In this document: one piece after another, positions 53,551-61,480 of the stretch | Layout: every line of letters begins with the position of its first letter | Position numbering within the stretch: the first letter of the stretch is position 1 | Source of the DNA: RGIG5057 sp964371585 | GTDB taxonomy: Bacteria > Bacillota > Clostridia > TANB77 > CAG-465 | Assembly (NCBI GenBank): GCA_964371585.1 | Contig: CAYJMD010000001.1 | Coordinates: forward strand, 179,637 to 243,636 | Reading direction: 5' to 3' | DNA length: 64,000 nt | Notes under the pieces: generated by a model | Told to the model about the DNA's origin: nothing | Seen by the model: the letters and a program-made list of their open reading frames with translations, nothing else | Database searches by the model: none | Made by a program: the position numbers and the translations under genes

Positions 53551-55344
53551 ATGGTTAAATACATAAATAATGAAGGTCTAGTTTATGAAGGAGAATATGA
53601 TGTAAATATAGCACGTCATACAGCATCACATATTTTAGCTCAAGCAGTTAAAAGAATATATGGTGATGATGTAAAACTAGCAATAGGTCCAAGTACGGAT
53701 AATGGATTCTATTATGATTTTGATGGTTTAAATATTAAAACTGAAGATTTAGAAAAAATAGAAGTAGAGATTAAGAAAATATTAAAAGAGAATATTAGAG
53801 TTTCTGCAAAAACATTAACTAAAACTGAAGCTATGGAAGAAGCTAAAAAATCTGATGAAATATATAAACTTGAAATGATAAGTGAATTTGAAGATTCAAG
53901 TGCAGTATCATACTTTACTCAAGCTGAATTTACAGACATGTGTACAGGTCCACATATGCTATACTTAAAAGCTGTAGGTCATATAAAATTATTTAGCGTT
54001 ACAGGTGCATATTGGAGAGGATCAGAAAAAAATAAAATGCTTACTCGTATTTATGGAACTTGTTTTGAGAAAAAAGATCAGCTTGAAGCAGAAATAGTTA
54101 GAAGAGAAGAACTAAAATACAGAGATCATAATAAATTAGGAAGAGAACTTGAAATATTTGCAACTTCAGATTACATAGGGCAAGGTCTTCCAATAATGCT
54201 TCCTAAAGGAGCTAAAATTCTTCAAATACTACAAAGATTTGTAGAAGATACAGAAGAAAAAAATGGTTGGAAGTTAACTAAAACTCCACTTATGGCTAAA
54301 TCAGATTTATACAAATTATCTGGTCACTGGGATCATTATAAAGATGGTATGTTTGTTATAGGTGATGAAGTAAATGATTCAGAAGTATTTGCTCTTAGAC
54401 CTATGACTTGTCCGTTCCAATATCAAGCATATTTAAATAGAGGTAGATCATATAAAGATCTTCCACTTAGATATAATGAAACATCAACATTATTTAGAAA
54501 TGAATCTTCAGGAGAGATGCATGGATTAATTAGAGTTAGACAATTTACAATATCAGAAGGTCATTTAATGTGTATGCCATCACAACTTGAAGAAGAATTT
54601 AAAAAATGTTTAGAGCTTGCTATATACATGCTGAAATCTTTAGGACTATATGAAGATGTATCATACCGTTTTTCTAAATGGGATGAAAATGATACAGAAA
54701 AATATATAGGAACTAAACAGCAATGGGATGAAGCTCAAAATAAAATGGAATCTATACTTAAAGATTTAAAATTAGATTATGTTGAAGGTATAGGAGAAGC
54801 AGCATTTTATGGTCCTAAATTAGATATACAAATCAAAAACGTATATGGTAAAGAAGATACATTAATTACAATCCAAATAGATCAGCTGCTTGCTGAAAAG
54901 TTTTCAATGGAATATACAGATAGTGATGGAAGTAAGAAAAATCCATATATCATACATAGAACTTCAATAGGATGTTATGAAAGAGTACTTGCACTATTAA
55001 TAGAAAAATATGCAGGAGCACTTCCACTTTGGATAAGTCCAGTACAAACTAAAATATTACCTATAACAGATAATGAAGTGAGTTACGCTTTAGAAATTAA
55101 AGAAAAACTTGAAAATGTAGGAGTGCGTGTAGAAGTAGATTTAGAATATAGTAAAATAGGAGCTAAAATACGTAAAGCACAACTTGAAAAAGTTCCATAC
55201 ATGATAATATTAGGTAAAAATGAAGTAGAAAATGGTGTAGTTAGCATAAGAAATAGAAAAGGTGAAGATATTAAAGATTTAAGTGTAAGTGATTTAGTAT
55301 CTAAACTAGTATTAGAAAATGCTACTAAAGACTTAACAGTATAA
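53551..55344 (+). CDS. thrS: Threonyl-tRNA synthetase lacking the TGS domain
   Basis: 597 residues. The usual N-terminal TGS domain of about 60 residues is missing; the protein opens directly with the editing domain (ARHTASHILAQAVKRIYG, residues 21-38). Catalytic core: RPMTCPFQYQAYLNRG, RNESSGEMHGLIRVRQF, EGHLMC (zinc ligands Cys and His), IIHRTSIGCYERVL, and an anticodon-binding domain with LPITDNEVSYALEI. AAGGAG precedes the ATG and no in-frame upstream extension could encode TGS, because the T-box terminator lies there. Controlled by the T-box. Confidence 0.95.
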   Translation: MVKYINNEGLVYEGEYDVNIARHTASHILAQAVKRIYGDDVKLAIGPSTDNGFYYDFDGLNIKTEDLEKIEVEIKKILKENIRVSAKTLTKTEAMEEAKKSDEIYKLEMISEFEDSSAVSYFTQAEFTDMCTGPHMLYLKAVGHIKLFSVTGAYWRGSEKNKMLTRIYGTCFEKKDQLEAEIVRREELKYRDHNKLGRELEIFATSDYIGQGLPIMLPKGAKILQILQRFVEDTEEKNGWKLTKTPLMAKSDLYKLSGHWDHYKDGMFVIGDEVNDSEVFALRPMTCPFQYQAYLNRGRSYKDLPLRYNETSTLFRNESSGEMHGLIRVRQFTISEGHLMCMPSQLEEEFKKCLELAIYMLKSLGLYEDVSYRFSKWDENDTEKYIGTKQQWDEAQNKMESILKDLKLDYVEGIGEAAFYGPKLDIQIKNVYGKEDTLITIQIDQLLAEKFSMEYTDSDGSKKNPYIIHRTSIGCYERVLALLIEKYAGALPLWISPVQTKILPITDNEVSYALEIKEKLENVGVRVEVDLEYSKIGAKIRKAQLEKVPYMIILGKNEVENGVVSIRNRKGEDIKDLSVSDLVSKLVLENATKDLTV

Positions 55345-55352
55345 TAAAATTT

Positions 55353-55386
55353 AAAGTAGATAAGTATTCTTATCTACTTTTTATAT
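55353..55386. terminator. Bidirectional terminator between thrS and the VanW gene
   Basis: Perfect 12-bp stem AAAGTAGATAAG/CTTATCTACTTT with a TATT loop, between convergent genes. Confidence 0.85.
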
Positions 55387-56044
55387 TTCTTTTTCTTCTA
55401 ATTTCATAAATTTAATAGTAACATTATATTCATCACTTGTTGCAACAACTTTTATATCGTAATCAGTAGTGTTTTTAAATTTTAAATCAAGAGAATCATA
55501 ATATACAGTAGCATCTTTATCAACAGGAACATAATAAACTCTTCTACTATGTGGATGTCTTTCAATTATTTCAAAATTAGCTTCAAGAGCTGTGTTGTAT
55601 ATAGTACTACTTATTTGACACATACCACCAGCAGATACTTTAATCTTATTACCATTTGCATCAAAGCCAGTAGCTTCCTTGTATCCATCTTTTTCTCCCA
55701 TAGAACCTATAGTTTCATTAAAAGAAAAAGTTTCATCTTTCTTTATTATATGATTATTTAATTTTGAAATAGCAAGAGCAATATTATGAACTCTGTTTTC
55801 ATCATTATCATAAATGTTTGTTGAAAAAGAAGTAAGCTCAGTTTCAACTGTAGTAGTTTGTTTTGTCTCTACTTGTCTTTGAGTATTAGTATCACTATTT
55901 GTATTATTACTATTTTCATTTTCTTTAATTTGATTGTTGCTTAAAGTTACTGAAGAATTATATGCGTAAAAAGCAATACTTCCGTATGATAGCTACAATT
56001 ATTAAAGAAGATATTACAACTATTATATTTTCAGAATTTTTCAT
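55381..56044 (-). pseudogene. VanW family protein, +1 frameshift at CGG in the membrane anchor
   Basis: The gene starts at ATG 56044 behind AAGGTG and encodes MKNSENIIVVISSLIIVAII, then reads CGG (55984-55982) and stops after seven more codons. In the next frame the sequence continues GSIAFYAYNSS, a Thr/Asn/Gln-rich linker, TFSFNETIGSMGEKDGYKEA and the VanW core GGMCQISSTIYNTALEANF and RHPHSRRVYYVP to 55381. That frame is closed by TAG just upstream and has no start codon, so the parts belong together. Skipping the C before GGA repairs it; total length is 3n+1 bases. Product would be 220 residues, membrane-anchored. Confidence 0.75.
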
Positions 56045-56111
56045 TTCATCACCTTATATATATTTTTTGCAGAAAAAAATAAAATAAACAAAAAATTATT
56101 TTTTAATTAAA

Positions 56112-56140
56112 TTGTAAAAAAGATTAAAGTATGGTATAAT
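56112..56140 (+). promoter_or_regulatory. rnpB promoter
   Basis: TTGTAA (56112-56117), 17-base spacer, TATAAT (56135-56140), 7 bases before the predicted RNA start. Confidence 0.75.
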
Positions 56141-56147
56141 ATATACT

Positions 56148-56502
56148 GTTACAAGTATTTTAGATGGTCGCGCATACTTTGTATGTGAGGAAAGTCCGGG
56201 CTCCAAAAGTAGTACGTAATGCTAGATAACGTCTAGTGGGAGTGATCCTAAGGAAAGTGCAACAGAAAAGAACCGCTATAAAATTTATTTTGTAGTAAGG
56301 GTGAAAAAGTGAGGTAAGAGCTCACTAATGACTATGGTGACATAGATATTGTGTAAACCCCATTTGGAGCAACACCAGAAGTAAAAGATTAAGGTAGTAC
56401 TAAGCCGTCTTTTAAGTGGTTGGTGGCTTGAGGTATATAGTGATATATATCCTAGATAAATGACTGTCAAATACAGAACCCGGCTTATTGAATACTTGTA
56501 AC
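56148..56502 (+). ncRNA. rnpB: RNase P RNA
   Basis: Catalytic RNA that matures tRNA 5' ends. The ends pair perfectly (GTTACAAGTATT with AATACTTGTAAC). Conserved core sequences are GAGGAAAGTCCGGGCTCC near the 5' end, AAAGTGCAACAGAAA, and ACAGAACCCGGCTTA near the 3' end. Lies ahead of the tRNA cluster. Confidence 0.96.
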
Positions 56503-56631
56503 AAATTATATATAAATTGTTTAAAAACTACTAATATTTATATATTAGGATGTTACTTCAATCACTGTTAACATAAGTGTTTTGCTCATGAAATAAAAAA
56601 TTAAAAAAATAAAGTTTTTTATACAAAAGTG

Positions 56632-56660
56632 TTGACAAATTACTCATAATGGTTTATAAT
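56632..56660 (+). promoter_or_regulatory. Promoter of the tRNA Val-Asp-Phe-Gly cluster
   Basis: Consensus TTGACA (56632-56637), 17-base spacer, TATAAT (56655-56660). The region between rnpB and here (56503-56631) shows nothing else. Confidence 0.8.
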
Positions 56661-56704
56661 ATATTCATGTCACGAAGACATATGGCAACTTAAGAAAAAT
56701 AAAT

Positions 56705-56780
56705 GGGCGCTTAGCTCAGTTGGGAGAGCACCTGCCTTACAAGCAGGGGGTCACAGGTTCGAGCCCTGTAGTGCCCACCA
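56705..56780 (+). tRNA. tRNA-Val (anticodon TAC)
   Basis: Acceptor GGGCGCT/AGTGCCC (one G-U), D-loop AGCTCAGTTGGGAGAGC, anticodon loop CTTACAA, T-loop GGTTCGAGCC, encoded CCA. Confidence 0.97.
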
Positions 56781-56790
56781 CATTTATTTT

Positions 56791-56867
56791 GGCCCAGTAG
56801 TTCAGTTGGTTAGAACGCTAGCCTGTCACGCTAGAGGTCGAGGGTTCGAGTCCCTTCTGGGTCGCCA
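56791..56867 (+). tRNA. tRNA-Asp (anticodon GTC)
   Basis: Acceptor GGCCCAG/CTGGGTC, anticodon loop CTGTCAC, T-loop GGTTCGAGTCC, encoded CCA. Confidence 0.97.
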
Positions 56868-56877
56868 TTTTTTTATT

Positions 56878-56953
<76 letters not shown>

Positions 56954-56959
56954 TAATAT

Positions 56960-57035
56960 GCGGGAGTAGCTCAGTTGATAGAGCGTCGCCTTGCCAAGGC
57001 GAAGGTCGCGGGTTTGAGCCCCGTCTCCCGCTCCA
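56960..57035 (+). tRNA. tRNA-Gly (anticodon GCC)
   Basis: Acceptor GCGGGAG/CTCCCGC, anticodon stem CGCCT/AGGCG around TGCCA, T-loop GGTTTGAGCC, encoded CCA. This tRNA reads GGC/GGT, not the common GGA codon. Confidence 0.97.
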
Positions 57036-57039
57036 AAAA

Positions 57040-57098
57040 AGAATAAATAAACAAACTACACTGGAATTTATTCTTAGTGTTTTTATTTTATTTGTAAT
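57040..57098 (+). terminator. Possible terminator after the tRNA cluster
   Basis: AGAATAAAT/ATTTATTCT stem enclosing ACACT, followed by AGTGTTTTTATTTT; the two stems could alternate. Confidence 0.45.
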
Positions 57099-57131
57099 AA
57101 AAAAAGACAATAAACATAATATATAATATAT

Positions 57132-57205
<74 letters not shown>

Positions 57206-57210
57206 TAAAG

Positions 57211-57245
57211 AAAACATCTCATAGAAATATGGGGTGTTTTTTGTT
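57211..57245 (+). terminator. Terminator after tRNA-Cys
   Basis: AACATCTCAT pairs with ATGGGGTGTT (two G-U pairs), then TTTTTTG. Confidence 0.7.
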
Positions 57246-57272
57246 GAAAAAAGTTAGTTTAAATGTTATAAT
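57244..57272 (+). promoter_or_regulatory. Promoter of the island membrane protein
   Basis: TTGAAA (57244-57249), 17-base spacer, TATAAT (57267-57272), followed by AAAGGAG and the ATG at 57298. Confidence 0.65.
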
Positions 57273-57297
57273 ATATAGAATAAAAAGGAGAATTACA

Positions 57298-58539
57298 ATG
57301 AAAGAACAAAATTATTTTATAAAGATAGGAGCTATTATTAGTATAATAATGCTCATTATTATAGTTATTTTTAACTTTCTTATATTAAAAGAAAGCTATG
57401 ATTTATTTCAATTTATATTTAATATACTAATGAGTGTATTTACAGGTCTTATAGCAACTATAATGTTATCAATAGTAACATATATGTATAATAGAAATAA
57501 TGAATTTAAAGATTATTATTTAAATACATCAAATATATATAAAACTTCAAATGATTTATTATATAACTGCAATGAATTACAAAGACATCTATATCATCCA
57601 GATTCTTATAAATATATTAATATATATGAGAAATTAATTTTAGAAAATTATAATTATTTAGTTAGTTTTCAATTAAATATAGAAAGATTATATTTAGGGT
57701 TCAATTTTAATAAGTCATTTTTAAATATTATTGAAAATGATTGTAAACAATTAAATGTGTATATATATAATTTGAAAAAATCAGTAGACGATATACAATC
57801 AATATTTAATAAATTAAATATTATTGATAAACAAATTGCATTACAAATAAATCTTTCAGGAGATGAGGCTATTTTTGAAAATAAAAGAGAACAAATTTTA
57901 TTATATATAAAGCAATATTCCCAAGAAATAAGCAATATAAGTCTGCAATTAAAAACTTTGTCATTTGAGTTATTAAAGCGATTTAAAAATATTAATAAAA
58001 AATATAATATAATTGATGTATATTCAACTAATCAAACAAATACACATAATGTAAAAAAATATCATTTTATTGTAAATTTAGATATTATGAATATATATAC
58101 TAAAATAAATGGGATTTCAGAGATTATAAAAATAGAAAATTGGATATTAGGAAATCATAAGTTTCAATTAGAAAATAAATTAGTAGAAATTATGAGGGTA
58201 ATTAATGAAATGGAATTAATTTTGGAATTTAATGATCCATTAATAGTTAATTTAAAAACTATTGAAAAAATTATTCGAAAAGTAAATAATAATTATAATA
58301 GGTTTGTAAGTAAAATTCCTTATGAATTTATAGTGAACTATTTTAAAGAAAAAGAAATTAGTATTGATAAAAATTTAAGAATTTGTGAACACCAGAGTAA
58401 AGAACAGATTTTGAATGAGTTATTAATAATTGATGAAATTAAAAATATAGATAAATTGACTAATGAGCTTATATATTATATAGAAAAAGAAGATATATTA
58501 AGAAAATTAGAAAAGTTAAATAATAATTTGAATATGTAG
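57298..58539 (+). CDS. Two-helix membrane protein with long cytoplasmic coiled-coil region, unknown
   Basis: A 413-residue protein. Two hydrophobic segments at about residues 10-30 and 38-62 (IISIIMLIIIVIFNFLI and FNILMSVFTGLIATIMLSIV) form a hairpin; the rest is helical, Asn/Lys/Ile rich, with heptad character. AAAGGAG fixes the start; the reading frame is open 42 codons upstream but that part includes tRNA-Cys and the promoter. It opens the AT-rich accessory island beside the restriction-modification genes; an accessory or defence role is conceivable but unsupported. Confidence 0.7.
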   Translation: MKEQNYFIKIGAIISIIMLIIIVIFNFLILKESYDLFQFIFNILMSVFTGLIATIMLSIVTYMYNRNNEFKDYYLNTSNIYKTSNDLLYNCNELQRHLYHPDSYKYINIYEKLILENYNYLVSFQLNIERLYLGFNFNKSFLNIIENDCKQLNVYIYNLKKSVDDIQSIFNKLNIIDKQIALQINLSGDEAIFENKREQILLYIKQYSQEISNISLQLKTLSFELLKRFKNINKKYNIIDVYSTNQTNTHNVKKYHFIVNLDIMNIYTKINGISEIIKIENWILGNHKFQLENKLVEIMRVINEMELILEFNDPLIVNLKTIEKIIRKVNNNYNRFVSKIPYEFIVNYFKEKEISIDKNLRICEHQSKEQILNELLIIDEIKNIDKLTNELIYYIEKEDILRKLEKLNNNLNM

Positions 58540-58592
58540 AATATTAAAACTAATTACTTTAATTATTACGATAATGGTAATGTTAATAAAAC

Positions 58593-58622
58593 AAACAGTT
58601 AGAGAAATTTAGCTGTTTTTTC
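58593..58622 (+). terminator. Terminator after the island membrane protein
   Basis: AACAG/CTGTT stem extended by wobble pairs, with TTTTTT tail. Confidence 0.55.
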
Positions 58623-58746
58623 ATGTTGAGTAATAGATAAAATTTTTAAAAAGGTAAATACTCATAATATATTTATACATTTTAGATATGAAATTTAAAA
58701 ATAATATCAATAATCTGCTAGTTTTTATTAAAACAAAAGTTAAACA

Positions 58747-59121
58747 TTATATATAAACAGCTAAATTTAAGAATATTACAATTAGATGCAATAAATCTAG
58801 TATTAGTATTTCCTTTAGAAGTAGTAAAAAAAGTAAACATATGTAATGATCAAAGTTTCTTAAATCTACTCTGTTATAATCATGACAACATATCATATAT
58901 GATCTTATAGTAATTCTTTTATTAGATTTATGCCATAGCATAAGTTTAATAATAGTTAAAACACGTGAAAGTAATATGTAATCCATATCTTGAATTTTAC
59001 TATATAATAATTCAGTAGTAATTCTAGCATATAATTTGAACCCTTCAGTAAAATAATGTCTATTAGTGAGTGAAGTTATATCATTTGCACAATCAAATAC
59101 AAAATCAAAATCTAATTGCAT
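58747..59121 (-). pseudogene. Decayed gene remnant
   Basis: The open frame of 124 codons begins convincingly (MQLDFDFVFDCANDITSLTN and HYFTEGFKLYARITTELLYS) but after about residue 93 turns into a Leu/Ile run. In the adjacent frame at the same place a more protein-like sequence appears (FTTSKGNTNTRFIASNCN), so a frameshift near 58840-58860 is likely. No ribosome binding site precedes the ATG. A C-terminal fragment of another gene lies just upstream. I do not recognise the family. Confidence 0.45.
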
Positions 59122-59135
59122 ATCACTAGTTAATC

Positions 59136-59330
59136 TTTATTTAAATTTAGCCAAAACATTATCTAGTTTTTTCATTTGAAACTTATAATCAACATTGATT
59201 AATGTTTCAGACGATGGATATATTTCACCACTATACAGTTTATGAATTGTTTCATTTGTTTCTATAATGAAGTATTTTCCTTTCTTAAGTGTTTGAAATA
59301 AAAAAGCAATAATTAAATATTATAAATTTT
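59136..59330 (-). pseudogene. C-terminal gene fragment
   Basis: About 55 codons are open on the minus strand, reading KKGKYFIIETNETIHKLYSG and ending FQMKKLDNVLAKFK before a TAA, with no start codon and nothing open further upstream. It looks like the tail of a lost gene. No CGG is involved. Together with the adjacent remnant it shows turnover in this island. The stretch 59340-59575 behind it holds only AT-rich sequence and the promoter of the methyltransferase operon. Confidence 0.4.
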
Positions 59331-59518
59331 TATAACATTCGACATCAAAAAAATGATATAATATATACATAAATAATTTAAATAGATATTATGTAAAAAA
59401 TATATAGAATCTATTAGATAATTTAAAATAATATATAATTTTAGGTAATAAATTAATTATAAAAGTATGTAAAAATACTAACAAATTATTAGTTATATTA
59501 ATAGAACTATCGATTTAA

Positions 59519-59546
59519 TTTGAAAAAAAATAAATATATGGTATAA
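59519..59546 (+). promoter_or_regulatory. Promoter of the restriction-modification operon
   Basis: TTGAAA (about 59519-59524), 16-17-base spacer ending ATATGG, TATAAT (about 59541-59546), then GAGGAGAG and the ATG at 59580. Confidence 0.55.
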
Positions 59547-59579
59547 TAATAGATATTAAAAATATATAGAGGAGAGAGA

Positions 59580-60575
59580 ATGTTTGACATAGAAAATAGA
59601 AGATATACAGGAAGTAAAAAAAAATTGCAGAATTGGATTGAACAAATAATAGATGATAATTGTAATGGGGAATCTTTTGCAGATATATTTGCAGGAACAG
59701 GAATTATTGCACACACAATGAGTAAGAAATATAATAAAATAATAGTTAATGATATATTATTTTCTAATTATTGTATATATAAAGCTTTTTTTGAAGATAT
59801 AGGTTGGGATAAAAATTTAATAAATGAGCTTGTAATTAAATGGAATGCTAAAGATATTGATAGTATAGAAGATAATTATATATCTACAAATTTTGGTGGA
59901 AAGTATTTTAGTTATAATGGTGCTAAAAGAATAGGATATATAAGAGATCAAATTGAAAATTTAAAAAACAAAATAAATGAAAAAGAATATAATATTTTAT
60001 TAGCATCTCTTATATACTCTGCAGATAAGAGTGCAAATACAGTTGGACATTATGAAGCTTATCTAAAAAATAAAAATGAAAAGGAATTTAAATACAATCT
60101 TATTAATACTAGTGAAATTAAAAATATTGATATACATAGAAAGGATTCTAATTATTTAGTTAAAGAAATTAGAGCAGATATAGTTTATATTGATCCACCA
60201 TATAATTCAAGACAATATAGTAGATTTTATCATGTATTAGAAACTTTAGTTAAATGGGACAAACCTAAATTAGAGGGTGTTGCTAAAAAACCTCCTGTGG
60301 AGAATATGAGTGAGTATTGCAGTGTTAGAGCAAAAGATGCCTTTAGAGATTTAGTAAATAATATAAAAGCCAAATATATTATAGTTTCATATAACAACAC
60401 ATATAATTCTAAAAGTAACTCCTCTAAAAATAAAATATCTATGGAAGATATAATAGATATTTTAAGTACAAGAGGAAATGTAAAAATATTTGAAAAATCA
60501 CATAAATGTTTTAATTCTGGAAAAACAGATTTTAAGGACCATAAAGAATATATTTATTTAATTGAGGTGAAATAA
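59580..60575 (+). CDS. DNA adenine methyltransferase (D12 class), first of two
   Basis: A 331-residue N6-adenine methyltransferase. Motif X RRYTGSKKKLQNWI near the start, AdoMet motif I FADIFAGTGIIAHTMS (about residues 38-53), and catalytic motif IV IDPPYNSRQYSRFYH around 209-223. First gene of a three-gene operon; 2 bases separate it from the second methyltransferase. Two methyltransferases are expected for an asymmetric recognition site, one per strand. Known AlwI-family enzymes cut near GGATC or GAGTC; which site applies here is not determined. Confidence 0.88.
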   Translation: MFDIENRRYTGSKKKLQNWIEQIIDDNCNGESFADIFAGTGIIAHTMSKKYNKIIVNDILFSNYCIYKAFFEDIGWDKNLINELVIKWNAKDIDSIEDNYISTNFGGKYFSYNGAKRIGYIRDQIENLKNKINEKEYNILLASLIYSADKSANTVGHYEAYLKNKNEKEFKYNLINTSEIKNIDIHRKDSNYLVKEIRADIVYIDPPYNSRQYSRFYHVLETLVKWDKPKLEGVAKKPPVENMSEYCSVRAKDAFRDLVNNIKAKYIIVSYNNTYNSKSNSSKNKISMEDIIDILSTRGNVKIFEKSHKCFNSGKTDFKDHKEYIYLIEVK

Positions 60576-60577
60576 TA

Positions 60578-61480
60578 ATGGAATATATACGCTCACCATT
60601 TTTTTATGTTGGTGATAAATATAAAATAATACCACAAATACAAAAACATTTTCCTAAAAATATAAATAAGTTTATAGAGCCTTTTACAGGAGGCGGAAGT
60701 GTATTTTTAAATGTAGAAGCTAATCAATATATGTTAAATGATATAGATACTAATATTGTATCTATACATAAAGAATTAAAAAATAATAGTAATGATTTTA
60801 ATATGTTTTATAATAATATATGTAAAAAAATTGAACTTAATAATTTATCCCATTCATTTAAAGAAGATAAAGTACCTAAAGAATTAAAAAAACAATTTAA
60901 AAAAACATATTATGCTAAATACAATAAAGAAGGTTATAATAATTTAAAAAAAATATATAATGCATCAGAAAATAAAGATTATATAGATTTATATATTTTA
61001 CTTATATATGGATTTAATAGAATGCTAAGATTTAATTCAAAAAAAGAATTTAATTTACCTGTAGGAAATGTTGATTACAATAAAAATGTACATTATGCTT
61101 TAGAAAATTATATGAATAGAGTAAAAGAAAACAATATTGATTGGTATAATTTAGATTATAAAAACTTCTTAAATAATATTAATATAGAAAAAAATGATTT
61201 TATATATTTAGATCCACCATATTTAATATCTAACAGTGAATATAACAAACTTTGGAATAATACTAATGAAAATGAGTTGTTAGATTTCTTAGATGAGTTA
61301 AATGATAGAAATGTTAAATTTGCAATTTCAAATGTAGTTGAATACAGAGGGTGTAAAAATGATATATTTGAGGAATGGATGAGGAAATATAAAGTTGAAG
61401 AAATAACCAGTAATTATATTAGCTTTAATAATAACAAACAAAAAAATATTAGAGAGGTATTGGTAAAAAATTATGAGTAG
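60578..61480 (+). CDS. DNA adenine methyltransferase (Dam-like), second of two
   Basis: A 300-residue Dam-type enzyme: SPFFYVGDKYKIIPQIQKHF (motif X), FIEPFTGGGSVFLNV (motif I, about 29-43), NDIDTNIV (motif II) and YLDPPYLISNSEYNKL (motif IV, about 208-223). Its sequence differs strongly from the first methyltransferase, consistent with different half-sites. Starts 2 bases after it and overlaps the restriction gene by 8 bases. Confidence 0.92.
   Translation: MEYIRSPFFYVGDKYKIIPQIQKHFPKNINKFIEPFTGGGSVFLNVEANQYMLNDIDTNIVSIHKELKNNSNDFNMFYNNICKKIELNNLSHSFKEDKVPKELKKQFKKTYYAKYNKEGYNNLKKIYNASENKDYIDLYILLIYGFNRMLRFNSKKEFNLPVGNVDYNKNVHYALENYMNRVKENNIDWYNLDYKNFLNNINIEKNDFIYLDPPYLISNSEYNKLWNNTNENELLDFLDELNDRNVKFAISNVVEYRGCKNDIFEEWMRKYKVEEITSNYISFNNNKQKNIREVLVKNYE

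Noticed and set aside
58840..58860. A third CGG-type frameshift in the island remnant
   Set aside because: There is no CGG at the apparent shift, no ribosome binding site and a neighbouring broken fragment, so simple decay explains it.
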